From JBBDYG01 sp040901765 (lineage in GTDB: Bacteria > Planctomycetota > Planctomycetia > Pirellulales > Lacipirellulaceae), in NCBI GenBank assembly GCA_040901765.1, contig JBBDYG010000122.1, forward strand, positions 1 to 61,621: a stretch of 61,621 nt of DNA. The letters are read 5' to 3'. This document shows positions 1 through 11,152 of the stretch, piece by piece. The translations under genes were made by a program, and so were the position numbers. The notes beneath the pieces are model-generated. The model ran no database searches. It had not been told where the DNA came from and saw only the letters and a program-made list of their open reading frames with translations. Every line of letters starts with the position of its first letter. Positions within the stretch are counted from its first letter, which is position 1.

Positions 1-454
1 CGATATTCGGATGGTCCATCATCGCCACGGCCTGCCGCTCGGCCTCGAAGCGGGCGATCACCTGCCGCGTGTCCATGCCGGGCTTGATGATCTTGAGCGC
101 CACGGTCCGCTGAATCGGCTCGGTCTGCTCGGCCATGAACACCACGCCCATCCCGCCTTCGCCGATTTGTTGCAACAGCTTGTACGGGCCGATGACGGTG
201 CCGGGGCGCTCGCTAATAGGATGATTCACTGTGGCATCGAGTCCGGCTGGTAAGTCGTCGAGTCCAGGTGGGGGCGATTCCAAAAAGCTCTCGCTCTCCT
301 CGTACGCGCGCAGTAGTGCCGCGACGCGGTGCTTCAACTCCCGGTCTTCGCCACAAGTCTGCTGCAGGTAGGACTGGCGCGCCTCCCGCGAATCAATTTT
401 GCGGGCGACCTCGAAGACTGCTTGTTCGTCCGCGAGCTGTTCAGACATTGCCAT
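1..454 (-). CDS. Ser/Thr protein kinase, N-terminal part (cut by window edge)
   Basis: The first 151 codons of a eukaryotic-type (Hanks) kinase are visible. After about 88 residues of a helical, charged leader comes the kinase N-lobe: a glycine-rich loop IGEGGMGVVF near residues 98-107 and the ATP-anchoring lysine in VALKIIK near 119-124. A stretch rich in Ala/Arg/Glu ending in MMDHPNI follows. The HRD and DFG motifs lie beyond the edge. Two in-frame ATGs (454 and 448) could start it; I use the outer. It follows an ECF sigma factor gene on the same strand with a 90-bp gap, a common planctomycete pairing in which the kinase is thought to act on or with the sigma factor. The family call is firm; the signal and the target are unknown. 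Confidence 0.9.
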   Translation of the reverse strand, partial: MAMSEQLADEQAVFEVARKIDSREARQSYLQQTCGEDRELKHRVAALLRAYEESESFLESPPPGLDDLPAGLDATVNHPISERPGTVIGPYKLLQQIGEGGMGVVFMAEQTEPIQRTVALKIIKPGMDTRQVIARFEAERQAVAMMDHPNI

Positions 455-544
455 GGCCTCCACAAGTCAGTGCGGAAAGCGGAACCGATTTCCCCGGCTG
501 AAAATCGGAAAAGCGTCAAAATAAGCGAATTCAGCGCGATCGCT

Positions 545-1099
545 TTAGTCGGCGATTTGCAGACGGAGCCAGGATTTGGCGTAAGCCCAGTCTGCGTCGG
601 CGGTTGATTCCGATATCCCCAGGGCGTCTGCTGCTTGGCAAATCGATAAGCCGGCAAAGAATCGCAGTTTGACGAGTTCGGCCTGGCGGGGTTCACGGGC
701 CGCCAGTTTGTCGAGAGCTTCATCCAAAGCTATAAGATCGATGTTCCGATCGGGAGTGGTCAACTGGCTTTCGTCCAGTTCAACCCGACCGAGCTGTCCG
801 CCGCCTTTAGCGCTTTTCTTACGCCTGGCGCTATCGACCAGAATCCGCCGCATGGCTTCCGCCGCGGCGCCAAAGAAATGACCGCGGCTATTCCATTGCG
901 CCGCCTCTTTCACATCGACTAAGCGAACATACGCTTCGTGAACCAGCGCCGTCGCCTGCAGAGTTTGCCCGGGCTTCTCGTGAGCCAGCTTCTGTTCCGC
1001 CAATTTGCGAAGTTCATCGTAAAGCAGCGGCAGGAGCTGCTCGGCAGCACGCCGGTCGCCCTGCTCGATCTCGCACAGAAGTTGCGTCACATGGGTCAT
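545..1099 (-). CDS. ECF-type RNA polymerase sigma factor, planctomycete subfamily
   Basis: A 184-residue sigma-70-like factor. The N-terminal part (LLPLLYDELRKLAEQKLA, then ALVHEAYVRLVD) is the sigma-2 core-binding and -10 recognition region. GHFFGAAAEAMRRILVDSAR follows, and the C-terminal part (LVKLRFFAGLSICQAADALGIS then a tryptophan-rich helix) is sigma-4, the -35 reading helix-turn-helix. Start chosen at ATG 1099 because upstream codons do not resemble the family. No anti-sigma gene is next to it; the kinase immediately downstream is the likely partner. It matches the group often annotated as 'ECF sigma factor, TIGR02999-like', whose regulons are mostly unknown. Confidence 0.9.
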   Translation of the reverse strand: MTHVTQLLCEIEQGDRRAAEQLLPLLYDELRKLAEQKLAHEKPGQTLQATALVHEAYVRLVDVKEAAQWNSRGHFFGAAAEAMRRILVDSARRKKSAKGGGQLGRVELDESQLTTPDRNIDLIALDEALDKLAAREPRQAELVKLRFFAGLSICQAADALGISESTADADWAYAKSWLRLQIAD

Positions 1100-1410
1100 C
1101 AAAACCGACCTTAAACTTCTCGTCCGGTTCGCATGATTGTAACAGCTTGGTAGCCGGTCGTTTACCAGCCACTCCGCAATCGGCCGCATCCACCGGACCT
1201 TGCTCCGGTGCCGAACGCCCGATGTAAAAGCCGCGGCCGTTGAGCGTGACAATCGCCGCGATGCGTCGCTCGCGGGAGGGCGCCCAGGCTGAGAAAAACT
1301 GCTGGTTTCCCGATCCGGCTTACGGTAGACTGCAAACCAGTCATCCTTCCTTGTTTCAGTCGGACGGACTTGGCGATTATGCCACCTTAACGCGTTCGGT
1401 AGCGGCTGGC
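1100..1410. other. Divergent intergenic region between sigma factor and DUF1501 gene
   Basis: This 311-bp stretch separates two divergently transcribed genes, so it should hold both promoters. I see no convincing -35/-10 pair, no palindrome and no small gene. An ATG-started frame runs through part of it into the DUF1501 gene, but its residues do not look like a planctomycete Tat leader. Confidence 0.5.
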
Positions 1411-2868
1411 ATGTTGAATAAAAGTGATCAGGTCCGCAACTTTTCGCCCGCCACGCGACGCGAGTTTCTGTGCCGCGCCGGTGGAGGCTTTGGGGCGATT
1501 GCGGCCACTTGGATGCTCCACCAAGACGGGCCGTTAGCGCTGGCCAACGCCGCAGCCCATGCTACGCGGGATCCGCTCGAGTCGCGTCCGTCGCACTTCA
1601 CACCGCGGGCAAAGCGGGTGATCTACCTGTTCATGCATGGTGGGCCGAGTCATGTCGACTTGTTCGATCCCAAGCCAGTGCTCCGCCAATTAGCGGGTCA
1701 GCCATTGCCTAGAAGCTTTGGAGCGGTGATGACTCGCCGTGAAGTATCGGCCAATCCGCTGCTCGGGCCGATTCGCCAATTTCGTCCGCGGGGAGAGTCC
1801 GGCCTCGAGATAAGCGACCTGTTGCCCGAGACTGCCAAGTTAGCGGATCGCTTATGCGTGATTCGCAGTTGCCACGGCGACAGCGTGAATCATCCGCAGT
1901 CGGTCTATCAGATGAACACCGGGTCGATCTTGATGGGCCGGCCCAGTTTTGGAAGCTGGGTGAGCTACGGTCTGGGGTCCGAAAACCGCAACATGCCATC
2001 GTTTGTGGTGATGCCCGATCCTGGCGGCGGCGTCAAAGGCGGACCGCCGGCGTGGGGCAGTGGCTACCTGCCGGCCACCTATCAAGGGACGACCATGCGA
2101 CCTGGGACAGCGCCGGTTTTGCACCTGGCTCCGCCCTTGGAGATGCGGGAGGAAGACCAACTCGCGGTGCTAGGCTACTTGCAGCATGAAAACGAAGATC
2201 ATCGAGCTCTACGGTTAATGGACGACCAGCTCAGTGCACGGATCAACGCCTACGAACTTGCTTATCGTATGCAAGCCGAGGCGCCGCGTCGGGTGGATAT
2301 CAGCCAGGAGTCGCCTGACACACTAAAGATGTATGGCGTGGGCGAAAAACACACCGACGAGTTCGGCACGAGGTGCCTGCTGGCCCGGCGGTTGTTGGAA
2401 AGCGGAGTGCGGTTCGTGCAACTGTACGCCGGCAATACCGTCGGATGGGATGCACATGAAGATGTTACCGAAAATCACACCCGCATGTGCCTCCGCACCG
2501 ATAAGCCGGTAGCAGGCCTGATTCGCGACCTGCAGCAACGAGGGCTGTGGGACGATACGCTGCTGATCTGGGGAGGCGAGTTTGGCCGGATGCCGATGAG
2601 CGAATCGGGCAAGGGGCGCGATCACAACCCATGGGGTTACAGCGTGGTGTTGGGGGGCGGCGCCGTGAAAGGGGGCATGGCCTACGGCAGCACCGACGAG
2701 GTCGGGCTGAGGGCCGCCGCCAACCCCGTACACGTCCGCGATTTGCACGCCACGCTCTTACACATTCTGGGACTGAATCACGAAGATTTGACCTATTTCC
2801 ACAACGGTCTCGACGAGCGACTGACCAGCACTACTCAAGCTTCCGTCGTTCACGATATTTTGGCCTAG
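1411..2868 (+). CDS. DUF1501 family secreted protein (alkaline-phosphatase-like fold)
   Basis: A 485-residue protein with a Tat-type leader (TRREFLCRAGGGFGAIAA, about residues 16-33), so it is probably exported folded. The body shows the conserved DUF1501 blocks: HGGPSHVDLFDPKP, SWVSYGLGS, WGGEFGRMP, GRDHNPWGYSVVLGGG and HVRDLHATLLH. The His/Asp/Glu-rich blocks fit a metal-dependent alkaline-phosphatase-like site, but no member's substrate is established to my knowledge. Only 10 bp separate it from the DUF1549/DUF1553 gene behind it, the usual partner, so the two are almost certainly co-transcribed. Start at ATG 1411 gives the leader directly; the open frame upstream is unlikely to be translated. 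Confidence 0.9.
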   Translation: MLNKSDQVRNFSPATRREFLCRAGGGFGAIAATWMLHQDGPLALANAAAHATRDPLESRPSHFTPRAKRVIYLFMHGGPSHVDLFDPKPVLRQLAGQPLPRSFGAVMTRREVSANPLLGPIRQFRPRGESGLEISDLLPETAKLADRLCVIRSCHGDSVNHPQSVYQMNTGSILMGRPSFGSWVSYGLGSENRNMPSFVVMPDPGGGVKGGPPAWGSGYLPATYQGTTMRPGTAPVLHLAPPLEMREEDQLAVLGYLQHENEDHRALRLMDDQLSARINAYELAYRMQAEAPRRVDISQESPDTLKMYGVGEKHTDEFGTRCLLARRLLESGVRFVQLYAGNTVGWDAHEDVTENHTRMCLRTDKPVAGLIRDLQQRGLWDDTLLIWGGEFGRMPMSESGKGRDHNPWGYSVVLGGGAVKGGMAYGSTDEVGLRAAANPVHVRDLHATLLHILGLNHEDLTYFHNGLDERLTSTTQASVVHDILA

Positions 2869-2878
2869 CACAGAAATC

Positions 2879-4786
2879 ATGCAACCTCGATTTCAATGGC
2901 GCTCAATCGTCGTGGCGGCAGCCTTGCTGGCCGTCGGTGCCGGTGGGTGCCCGTGCGCGGTAGCCGACGAAGCCGCCAAGGACGAGCCAGCGATCACGCC
3001 GAGCGATCGCGAGCACTGGGCGTTTCGCCCGCTGGCCGCTCCCACGGTGCCCCACGTCGGTGATACCAGTTGGCCGCGAAATCCGATCGACGACTTCATT
3101 CTGGCGCGGCTGCGCGATGCGCGGCTCGAACCCTCGCCGGAAGCCGACCGAGGAACGTTGATTCGACGCGTAACGCTCGACCTTACGGGATTGCCTCCGA
3201 CGCCTCTCGAGGTGGAGCAATTCCTGGCCGACAAAGAGTCATGCGCTTACGAGCGCGTCGTCGATCGGCTGTTGGCCTCGCCCGCTTACGGCGAGCGATG
3301 GGCGCAGCACTGGCTTGACCTCGCCCGATTTGCAGAGACCGACGGTTTTGAACTCGACGAGATCCGCCCCGAGGCGTGGAAATATCGCGACTGGGTGATT
3401 CAGGCCCTTAACAACGACCTGCCTTATTGCGAGTTCGTGCGGCTGCAAATCGCGGGCGACCTGATCCACCCAGGAAACGAATCGGCGGCCGTGGCGACGG
3501 GATTCGTCCTGGCAGGTCCCGACATGCCAGACATCAACTTGGACGAAGAGCGGCGGCACATGATGCTCAACGACATGAGCGCCACGGTGGGCAGCGTATT
3601 CCTCGGGCTGCAAATCGGCTGTTCCGAGTGCCACGACCATAAGTATGATCCGCTCAGCCAAGCCGACTTCTATCGCTTGCGAGCGTTCTTCGAACCGGCG
3701 CTCCACTTCGACAAACACAAGTTCGGGCGCGTGCTGCACGAGGACCAGCCCGTCGATCCGACGCATTATGTCAGCTTCGTGCGCGAGCGCGGCGACTTCC
3801 GCCGGCGCGGGCCGCAAGTGGAGCCAGCCTTTCCGCGGATTACTGTCGCCGAATCGCAATCGACGGTTCCTTCGACCGACGGCGGCACGCCTCCCCGCTT
3901 GGCACTGGCCAATTGGCTGGCCAGCGGCGATAACTATCTCGCGACGCGCGTCATCGTGAACCGCATTTGGCAGCACCACTTTGGCCACGGTCTGGTGAGG
4001 TCGCCCAGCGACTTTGGCGTGATGGGAAATTCTCCAACGCATCCTGAGTTGCTCGATTGGCTGGCCGGCGAGCTGGCTCGACGCGGCGGCAGCTTGAAGC
4101 AGATGCACAAGCTCATGCTGACCAGCGCCACCTACCGACAGACCAGTTACCCTGCGCTGAATTCGTCACCAGCGGAATTTGAACGTTGGAAGTCCGCGGC
4201 ACATGCCGACCCCGACAACCGACTGCTATGGCGAGCCTGTCGCCAGCGGCTTGAAGGCGAAGCCATTCGCGACAGCATGTTGGCGGCTGCCGATCGATTG
4301 AGTCCGCGGACTGGAGGGCAGGGGGTTATGCCGCCGCTGCCCAACGAGCTGAAGATCACGCTCCTCAAAGATCAATGGAAGGAGTCGCCCGACACGGTGG
4401 ACCACCGGCGGCGTAGCGTCTATGTTTTTGCCCGGCGCAACCTGCGGTTCCCCATCTTCGAGGCGTTTGACCGTCCCGACACGAACGCGAGTTGCCCCGA
4501 GCGAGGCCAGTCGACGATTGCCCCGCAGGCCTTGTTGCTATTGAACTCCGAGTTTTCGCTGATCGTGGCCAGGGATTTGGCCGAGTTGGTGCGCGCCCAG
4601 GTGGGACTGGAACAAGTCGCACAGATCGACTTGGTCTACCGCCGAGTTTTGGGCCGCGCGCCGTCGACAGTTCAACTCGAACGTGCCCAGAGATTTCTGG
4701 CGGAGCGCGACGGCCCGTCGGTCGATTCTCTTGCCCTGCTGTGCTTGGCCGTGTTCAACACAAACGAGTTCGTGTACATCGACTAA
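2879..4786 (+). CDS. DUF1549/DUF1553 (PSCyt2/PSD1) secreted protein, short form without N-terminal cytochrome domain
   Basis: A 635-residue protein with a signal peptide (about residues 1-29), then DUF1549 (roughly 60-270, WPRNPIDDFILARL through LTLDLTGLPPTP and YGERWAQHWLDLAR) and DUF1553 (roughly 340-600, ATRVIVNRIWQHHFGHGLV and FERPD-like blocks ending in NTNEFVYID). A CSECH haem-type motif sits near residue 248. Unlike the homologue at 38266-40710 it has no N-terminal PSCyt1 segment with CYACHGPD, so it is the short architecture. Family members are very numerous in planctomycetes, and a role in redox-linked attack on polysaccharides has been proposed but not shown. Partner of the DUF1501 gene just upstream. 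Confidence 0.88.
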   Translation: MQPRFQWRSIVVAAALLAVGAGGCPCAVADEAAKDEPAITPSDREHWAFRPLAAPTVPHVGDTSWPRNPIDDFILARLRDARLEPSPEADRGTLIRRVTLDLTGLPPTPLEVEQFLADKESCAYERVVDRLLASPAYGERWAQHWLDLARFAETDGFELDEIRPEAWKYRDWVIQALNNDLPYCEFVRLQIAGDLIHPGNESAAVATGFVLAGPDMPDINLDEERRHMMLNDMSATVGSVFLGLQIGCSECHDHKYDPLSQADFYRLRAFFEPALHFDKHKFGRVLHEDQPVDPTHYVSFVRERGDFRRRGPQVEPAFPRITVAESQSTVPSTDGGTPPRLALANWLASGDNYLATRVIVNRIWQHHFGHGLVRSPSDFGVMGNSPTHPELLDWLAGELARRGGSLKQMHKLMLTSATYRQTSYPALNSSPAEFERWKSAAHADPDNRLLWRACRQRLEGEAIRDSMLAAADRLSPRTGGQGVMPPLPNELKITLLKDQWKESPDTVDHRRRSVYVFARRNLRFPIFEAFDRPDTNASCPERGQSTIAPQALLLLNSEFSLIVARDLAELVRAQVGLEQVAQIDLVYRRVLGRAPSTVQLERAQRFLAERDGPSVDSLALLCLAVFNTNEFVYID

Positions 4787-4981
4787 TCGCACCGCGGGAC
4801 TCATGCTACCGACGTCGCCAACCGGCCAAATGGTCCCGTTTCGAATCGGAGGCAGCTCTCAAAGCGAGCACCCTGTCAGCACACAGGTCCGAACTAGCGG
4901 ACGCCCGGGGGGCCACAGAGATTGAATCAGTTCGACGGGCCATTGTTTGATTCGCTCGATGCCAGCAGGTGAGGCATTCGA

Positions 4982-5812
4982 TTACGATGCGTGCAGAAAG
5001 GGAGCGATACTCTCCACGAATTGGTCTGGTGTGCTGTAGTGAACCGCATGGCCACCGTTCGGGATCGTAATTAGGGAGCTGGTTGCCAGCAGTCGCGCCG
5101 CCTCTTCGAGCCACATCTGCGAGGCCACAGGGTCATGCTCTCCGCGGACTAACATGCACGGCACTTCGATCTTTGGTAATACCTCCTGCAGTGGATAGCG
5201 CAGCATGTGCCTATACTCCTGGAACAAGCGATGGCCCATGCGGGCGTAGTCGACCAGGACGATCACCCCGAGGAATACTCGCTCGTACACAACGTCGCGG
5301 ATGACCCGATTGATCAGCCGCATCGGAGTGCGCGCTGCAGGATCGACCACGGGGCCGATCAGCACTAACCGATCCACGCGGTCCGGATGGTGAAGTGCGG
5401 TGTCAGCGATAATCTGACAGCCCATCGAATTGCCGATAAGCATTACCCTGTCCAATCCCACCGCGTCCATCCACGCTACCAAGGCGCCGGCCAGTTCTGG
5501 GATATCGAGCGTTCGCAACGGAGTGGCGCTCTTTCCGTGTCCGGGCAGGTCTGGAGCATAGACTGAGAACTCTCGTCCCAGGCGTCGGGCCGTTGGAACG
5601 AAATAGGAGCTTGAAACCCCGAAACCATGCACGAGGATTACGGGGAGCGCGCGATTAACGCGGGGCACTGAAACTCGAGCGTGAATTTGGAGTTCGTTTA
5701 CACACGTCCAAAGGCTGGTCAATTCCGCGAAATCTTTATTCCCTCGCGGATTGCTCGACCGAGGCTTCACGATTTCCGCTGCTATGTCCGGCAATCCAGG
5801 CTCCCTATCCAC
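4982..5812 (-). CDS. Alpha/beta hydrolase
   Basis: A 276-residue single-domain hydrolase. PVILVHGFGVSSSYF gives the first strand and oxyanion-hole region, GNSMG the nucleophile elbow with catalytic Ser, GEHD the acidic residue and GGHAVHY the catalytic His, in the order expected for the family. No signal peptide is seen, so it is probably cytoplasmic. The frame starts with GTG at 5812, and the first 40 residues are not conserved-looking, so the true start could be further in. It stands alone between converging neighbours; the substrate cannot be read from the sequence. Confidence 0.85.
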   Translation of the reverse strand: MDREPGLPDIAAEIVKPRSSNPRGNKDFAELTSLWTCVNELQIHARVSVPRVNRALPVILVHGFGVSSSYFVPTARRLGREFSVYAPDLPGHGKSATPLRTLDIPELAGALVAWMDAVGLDRVMLIGNSMGCQIIADTALHHPDRVDRLVLIGPVVDPAARTPMRLINRVIRDVVYERVFLGVIVLVDYARMGHRLFQEYRHMLRYPLQEVLPKIEVPCMLVRGEHDPVASQMWLEEAARLLATSSLITIPNGGHAVHYSTPDQFVESIAPFLHAS

Positions 5813-5962
5813 TGCAAGATCGAATCAACAGGATCAGAAGCACCGTGCCAATCACCGACACCGCCAGGGATCCGAAACACCCCAGTCGATTCGAGTAATA
5901 AGCGAACATCCGTCACGACTCCACGATGGCGCAAAAGAATTCGCGGCTCCCAACGAGACCCG

Positions 5963-6445
5963 CTATCTTTCGCTCTTCTTTTTAGCGCGTTTTTTTGTCG
6001 CAGGGGTTTTTGAAGTAATTTTAACCTTCGCCTTTTTGGTTCCCTTTGCGGCCTTCGTGACTGATTTTGATTTAGACTTCTTTTTAGTCGAAGTCTTCTT
6101 CGGCGTGGATGCCTTCGCAGCAGTTCCGCTGCTCGCCTTAGCGGTGCTAGCGGCCTTTTTTCGGCCTGTAATCGACTTCAATGCCTTTTGCGCAGTCCCT
6201 TTCTTGATCTCCAAACGAATTTTCTCGACCGCCTTTTTGACTGGCTTTTTGCCTTTTGCGGACGCATCTCCAACCATGGCCCCGGCAACGCTGCCGACTA
6301 TTGCCCCCACTGGCCCCCCGACCATTCCTCCCACGACCGCGCCAGTAATGCCGCCGGCGGTTTGCTTCGATACGGACAGATTCTCGTCCGTCGTATGCCT
6401 CGACCCCTGGGGCCGACCTTTTTTGTTCGACTTTTTCTTAGGCAT
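5963..6445 (-). CDS. Histone-H1-like lysine/alanine-rich protein with glycine-zipper segment
   Basis: A 160-residue, extremely basic protein in three parts. It has a short Lys-rich N-terminus (MPKKKSNKKG), a hydrophobic glycine zipper at about residues 30-61 (repeated GxxxG, e.g. GGMVGGPVGAIVGSVAG), and a long Lys/Ala/Ser/Thr tail resembling eukaryotic H1 tails and bacterial Hc1/AlgP-like proteins. The tail suggests nucleic-acid binding. The zipper suggests membrane insertion or oligomerisation, which is odd for a nucleoid protein. It is a single gene with its own 242-bp upstream region, between sulfatase and hydrolase genes. Low-complexity sequence makes homology calls weak; I am sure it is a real gene but not of its function. 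Confidence 0.75.
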   Translation of the reverse strand: MPKKKSNKKGRPQGSRHTTDENLSVSKQTAGGITGAVVGGMVGGPVGAIVGSVAGAMVGDASAKGKKPVKKAVEKIRLEIKKGTAQKALKSITGRKKAASTAKASSGTAAKASTPKKTSTKKKSKSKSVTKAAKGTKKAKVKITSKTPATKKRAKKKSER

Positions 6446-6687
6446 GATTTACTTTCAAGGTTTGAGGAACGAATGACAGGCAATTCAGTTGAGGCCTGCT
6501 GCGGTTGGCTGCAACTTCTGCGCCGGTTCGTGGTAGTTTTGTACCCGAATGGAATCGGCCCCGTTTCGAGCCAATCTCAGTATTCCGTTCATCGCAACGA
6601 TGCTAAGTAAGCCAACAAGTCGGCCGCATCTTGCGCGGATACGCGAACTATCCGCAGCCAATTCTTACGCCATGTGCCCGCCACGTG

Positions 6688-8226
<1,539 letters not shown>

Positions 8227-8246
8227 ACTGATCGGAGAAGTGCGGT

Positions 8247-9764
8247 TCACTTGCCTGCGATTGCCCATTTCTTCATCAGTGCAATGTTTTTCTCAACTAC
8301 CGGGTTGCCCTTCCCAATATACACGGCCATATCGCTGTCATACATCTTTTCCGACTCCGGCCCGCGATCGTTCGTTGCGACGATCCAGCGGTCGAGCCGG
8401 GCTCGAAGCGCTTCGAGTGTCTCGCGATGTGCGGGGTCAGCGGCGAGATCTCGTACTTGCCAGCGGTCTGCGGGCCACTCGTAAAGCTCCTCGGTGGGAC
8501 GTGTGGGGCGAAAGAGCAACGTCTCGGTAAGCTCGTCCAGCTTTCCGGCGTCATGCAGCGTCCGCAGGGTCTGAATGATGCTTTTGCGGTCCTTGTACGC
8601 GTTGGGTTGCAGGTGCGGACGCCCCGGATGAAAATTGCGGATGTATAGGAAGCGATTGGTCCGTACGCTGCGAATTCGCTCCACCGTTTCATCGCATCGG
8701 TCCCGCGCGGCGAAAACCGCGTCGCGCGTCGCGTAGCCCTCTGCGAACACGTCGCGCCCCTGCATGGACTTCGGAATTGGAATCCCCGCCGCGGCGAGAG
8801 AAATGGCCGCTACGTCGATGTGCTCGATGAGATCCTCGCGGACACCGCCTGGCTCGATTCCCGGCCCGCGTACCACAAGTGGGACATGCGTTCCTTCGTC
8901 GTAGAGAAACTGCTTGCCGCGCGCGTGGCTGATGCCGTGGTCAGTCATAAATACGATCAACGTATTGTCGAGGATCCCTTCCCTCTCGAGTCGCGCCAGC
9001 ACCTGACCGACGTGCCGGTCGGTGAACCGAACCGCATCGAGATACGCCGCCCAATCGCGCAGTAGCACTGGATCTCGGGGGTAATAAGAAGGCAGCGTAA
9101 CATCCTCAGGACGCACTGCTGCGCCAAACTCCTGCTGGGCGCGCGCGGAAAGCTTCGTCGCATTGGCATCGGTGCCGCCGCGTAGCTTGCCCCCGGCGAG
9201 CTGCATCTGCATGAAGAACGGTTGGCCCGGCTTGCGTCCCGCCCAATCGGGACCGTCATAAACCCGCAAGTCCCATTCGAAATTATAGTCGGTCTTACCG
9301 AGGTTCTTGCTGCTGTCGTTCTTCCCACCTGCCCGATTGGCGTCGGGAAGGCCGCTGCCGATGCAGGTGTAGTAGCCGGCCCGTTGAAACGTTGCGGGAA
9401 GAATCGCTACCCCTTCTGGAAGATGAATCTTCTCCTTCCCACGGCCGCTGCGATGGTGGTGCGCGCCGATACTGGTTTGGTACATGCCGGTGATCATCGC
9501 CGAGCGGCATGGAGAGCAGACCGGAGCGGTGACGAAGGCTCTCGTAAATCTTGCACCTTCGCGGGCCAAGCGATCCACGTGGGGCGTCTGAATGGTCGAC
9601 TCGCCGTAACACGAGAAGTTAGCCGACATGTCGTCCACGACAAACCAGACAATATTCGACCGAGTTGCGGTCGCGAATTGGTTGGGAGTACCTTCGGCGG
9701 CAGCGCGGTTGAACGCGAGCAAAAGAAACGTCAGGAGCAGGATGATCCGCTTCATGGCGTTCAT
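8247..9764 (-). CDS. Secreted type I sulfatase (paralogue, heparan-N-sulfatase-like)
   Basis: A 505-residue sulfatase with signal peptide (MKRIILLLTFLLLAFNRAAA). NIVWFVVDDMS holds the metal Asp residues and CSPCR at about residues 83-87 is the formylglycine motif. FMTDHGISHARGKQFLYDEG is the second active-site block. Two ATGs (9764 and 9755) precede the leader; both fit. It is only distantly like the sulfatase downstream, so the pair is not a recent duplication, and the two probably remove different sulfate esters or N-sulfates from one glycan. Transcribed first of the two, ahead of the gene ending at 6688. Confidence 0.92.
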   Translation of the reverse strand: MNAMKRIILLLTFLLLAFNRAAAEGTPNQFATATRSNIVWFVVDDMSANFSCYGESTIQTPHVDRLAREGARFTRAFVTAPVCSPCRSAMITGMYQTSIGAHHHRSGRGKEKIHLPEGVAILPATFQRAGYYTCIGSGLPDANRAGGKNDSSKNLGKTDYNFEWDLRVYDGPDWAGRKPGQPFFMQMQLAGGKLRGGTDANATKLSARAQQEFGAAVRPEDVTLPSYYPRDPVLLRDWAAYLDAVRFTDRHVGQVLARLEREGILDNTLIVFMTDHGISHARGKQFLYDEGTHVPLVVRGPGIEPGGVREDLIEHIDVAAISLAAAGIPIPKSMQGRDVFAEGYATRDAVFAARDRCDETVERIRSVRTNRFLYIRNFHPGRPHLQPNAYKDRKSIIQTLRTLHDAGKLDELTETLLFRPTRPTEELYEWPADRWQVRDLAADPAHRETLEALRARLDRWIVATNDRGPESEKMYDSDMAVYIGKGNPVVEKNIALMKKWAIAGK

Positions 9765-9922
9765 TAGAACGACTATCCGGTAATTTCGCGACCGGCCCAC
9801 GTATTTTTTAGCTCTACTCGTGGTTGCCATTTTGCAAGCGTGGCGGCCTGCGGACTCTAGTTTCCGCAGTTAGAATTGATCATTCCAATCGTCGCCATCA
9901 ACTGTGCCCATGCGACCGGGGT

Positions 9923-11005
9923 TCACCTCACGTCTTTCATGTACTGTAAGAACTGGTTTTCGAGCAGCCGTACATCTTGGCCGAACACGGCTTTGAAATC
10001 AGCCAATCGTTCGGCAGCGGGGTATTCTCCAAAATTCGCACGGCTGCCGGTTAGTTCCAGGTACTTCGCATAAAGCTGGGGCCGCGTCTCGCACAGGTAG
10101 AATGACAGCGCCCAGGCCTCTGCATACGCCGCCAACGTATCGGCTTCAAACAGATCGTCCGCTGCGATCAAACTGGCCATCGACCCCTCGGGCCGGCGCT
10201 TCGCGTATGCTTGAAAATCGCGCAGCCGCTCACGGTTCACGCGGTCCGTTTGCGTTTGATACGATCGCGAATCCCACACCCCGCGGGCTTCGAACATGGT
10301 CGCCAGTCCTTCCACCAACCACCGCGGACAGACGGCGAAGCGATTGTGGATGCCCACGTTGTACGCCGACTGGTGCGTCGCCTCGTGAATGATCGTTTCC
10401 GCATTGAGCGACCAATCCGCATCGTCGCTCCCGCCGGTGCTGTCGAACAGGTACACGCGGTTCGTGCCCGGTTCGTAGTGCCCCAGCGTGCCAGGCTTCA
10501 TTGGCTGTCCGCCCTTCCGCGCGTGTGCGAAATAGTCCGCCTGATTGCGAAACACGACCGCCACCAGCGGAAACTTCGGCTCCTCCGGCGTAAAGCCCCG
10601 CAAGCGAAAGTAGTGGTTGAACGAGCGAAACAAATCCTCAAACCGCTGCGCCCACACGTCGCGCTCGCCGCGGGGATGCACCACGAGATAGTGCGTCGTG
10701 GAGCTGATATCGAACCGGTCGCCGAACTCGCGCTGCAGCTCGTTGCGCATCTCCGAGGCCGTGTAGCTGAAGAACCGCGGGCTGGTCTTGCGAGCCTCTT
10801 TGGCCTTTTTCGGGTTAAACTCATGAAGTGCGCCGTCGCGCCCCAACAGCAGCATCTGCGTATCGGACCACGCCAGCGGCTGGCCTTCGAGCATCCGGCC
10901 ATCGACCCGCGCGCGAAACATGAACTCCGCCGCGTAGGTGGTCGGCGTGAGGACCACGAGCGCTGCGGTGACAATTCCACCGAGAAATCCAGCGTGATTT
11001 AGCAT
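9923..11005 (-). CDS. DUF1570 secreted zinc metallopeptidase-like protein
   Basis: A 360-residue protein with a signal peptide or N-terminal anchor (about 1-26). The zinc-binding motif HEATH is at about residues 207-211, followed by WLVEGLATMFE with a Glu near 231 as probable third ligand, a gluzincin layout. The N-terminal half (TTHYLVVHP, then FEDLFRSFNHYF) is the usual DUF1570 leader region. Proteolytic activity is inferred from the motif, not shown. It is divergent from the secreted protein gene at 11153 across a 147-bp gap. Start at ATG 11005 is chosen because it opens directly onto the hydrophobic leader. Confidence 0.85.
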   Translation of the reverse strand: MLNHAGFLGGIVTAALVVLTPTTYAAEFMFRARVDGRMLEGQPLAWSDTQMLLLGRDGALHEFNPKKAKEARKTSPRFFSYTASEMRNELQREFGDRFDISSTTHYLVVHPRGERDVWAQRFEDLFRSFNHYFRLRGFTPEEPKFPLVAVVFRNQADYFAHARKGGQPMKPGTLGHYEPGTNRVYLFDSTGGSDDADWSLNAETIIHEATHQSAYNVGIHNRFAVCPRWLVEGLATMFEARGVWDSRSYQTQTDRVNRERLRDFQAYAKRRPEGSMASLIAADDLFEADTLAAYAEAWALSFYLCETRPQLYAKYLELTGSRANFGEYPAAERLADFKAVFGQDVRLLENQFLQYMKDVR

Positions 11006-11152
11006 TCGATCGACTCCCGAAACGGTCAAGAATCTCAACGAAATAAGCCTAGTTCGGTCTTCCGCGGGCGTCGGCAGACGGCGAGCCGGGCGCATCGTAC
11101 AATGCACAGAATGGAATTAATCGAACCAAGTCTTGACGCGCGGAGCAGAGCA

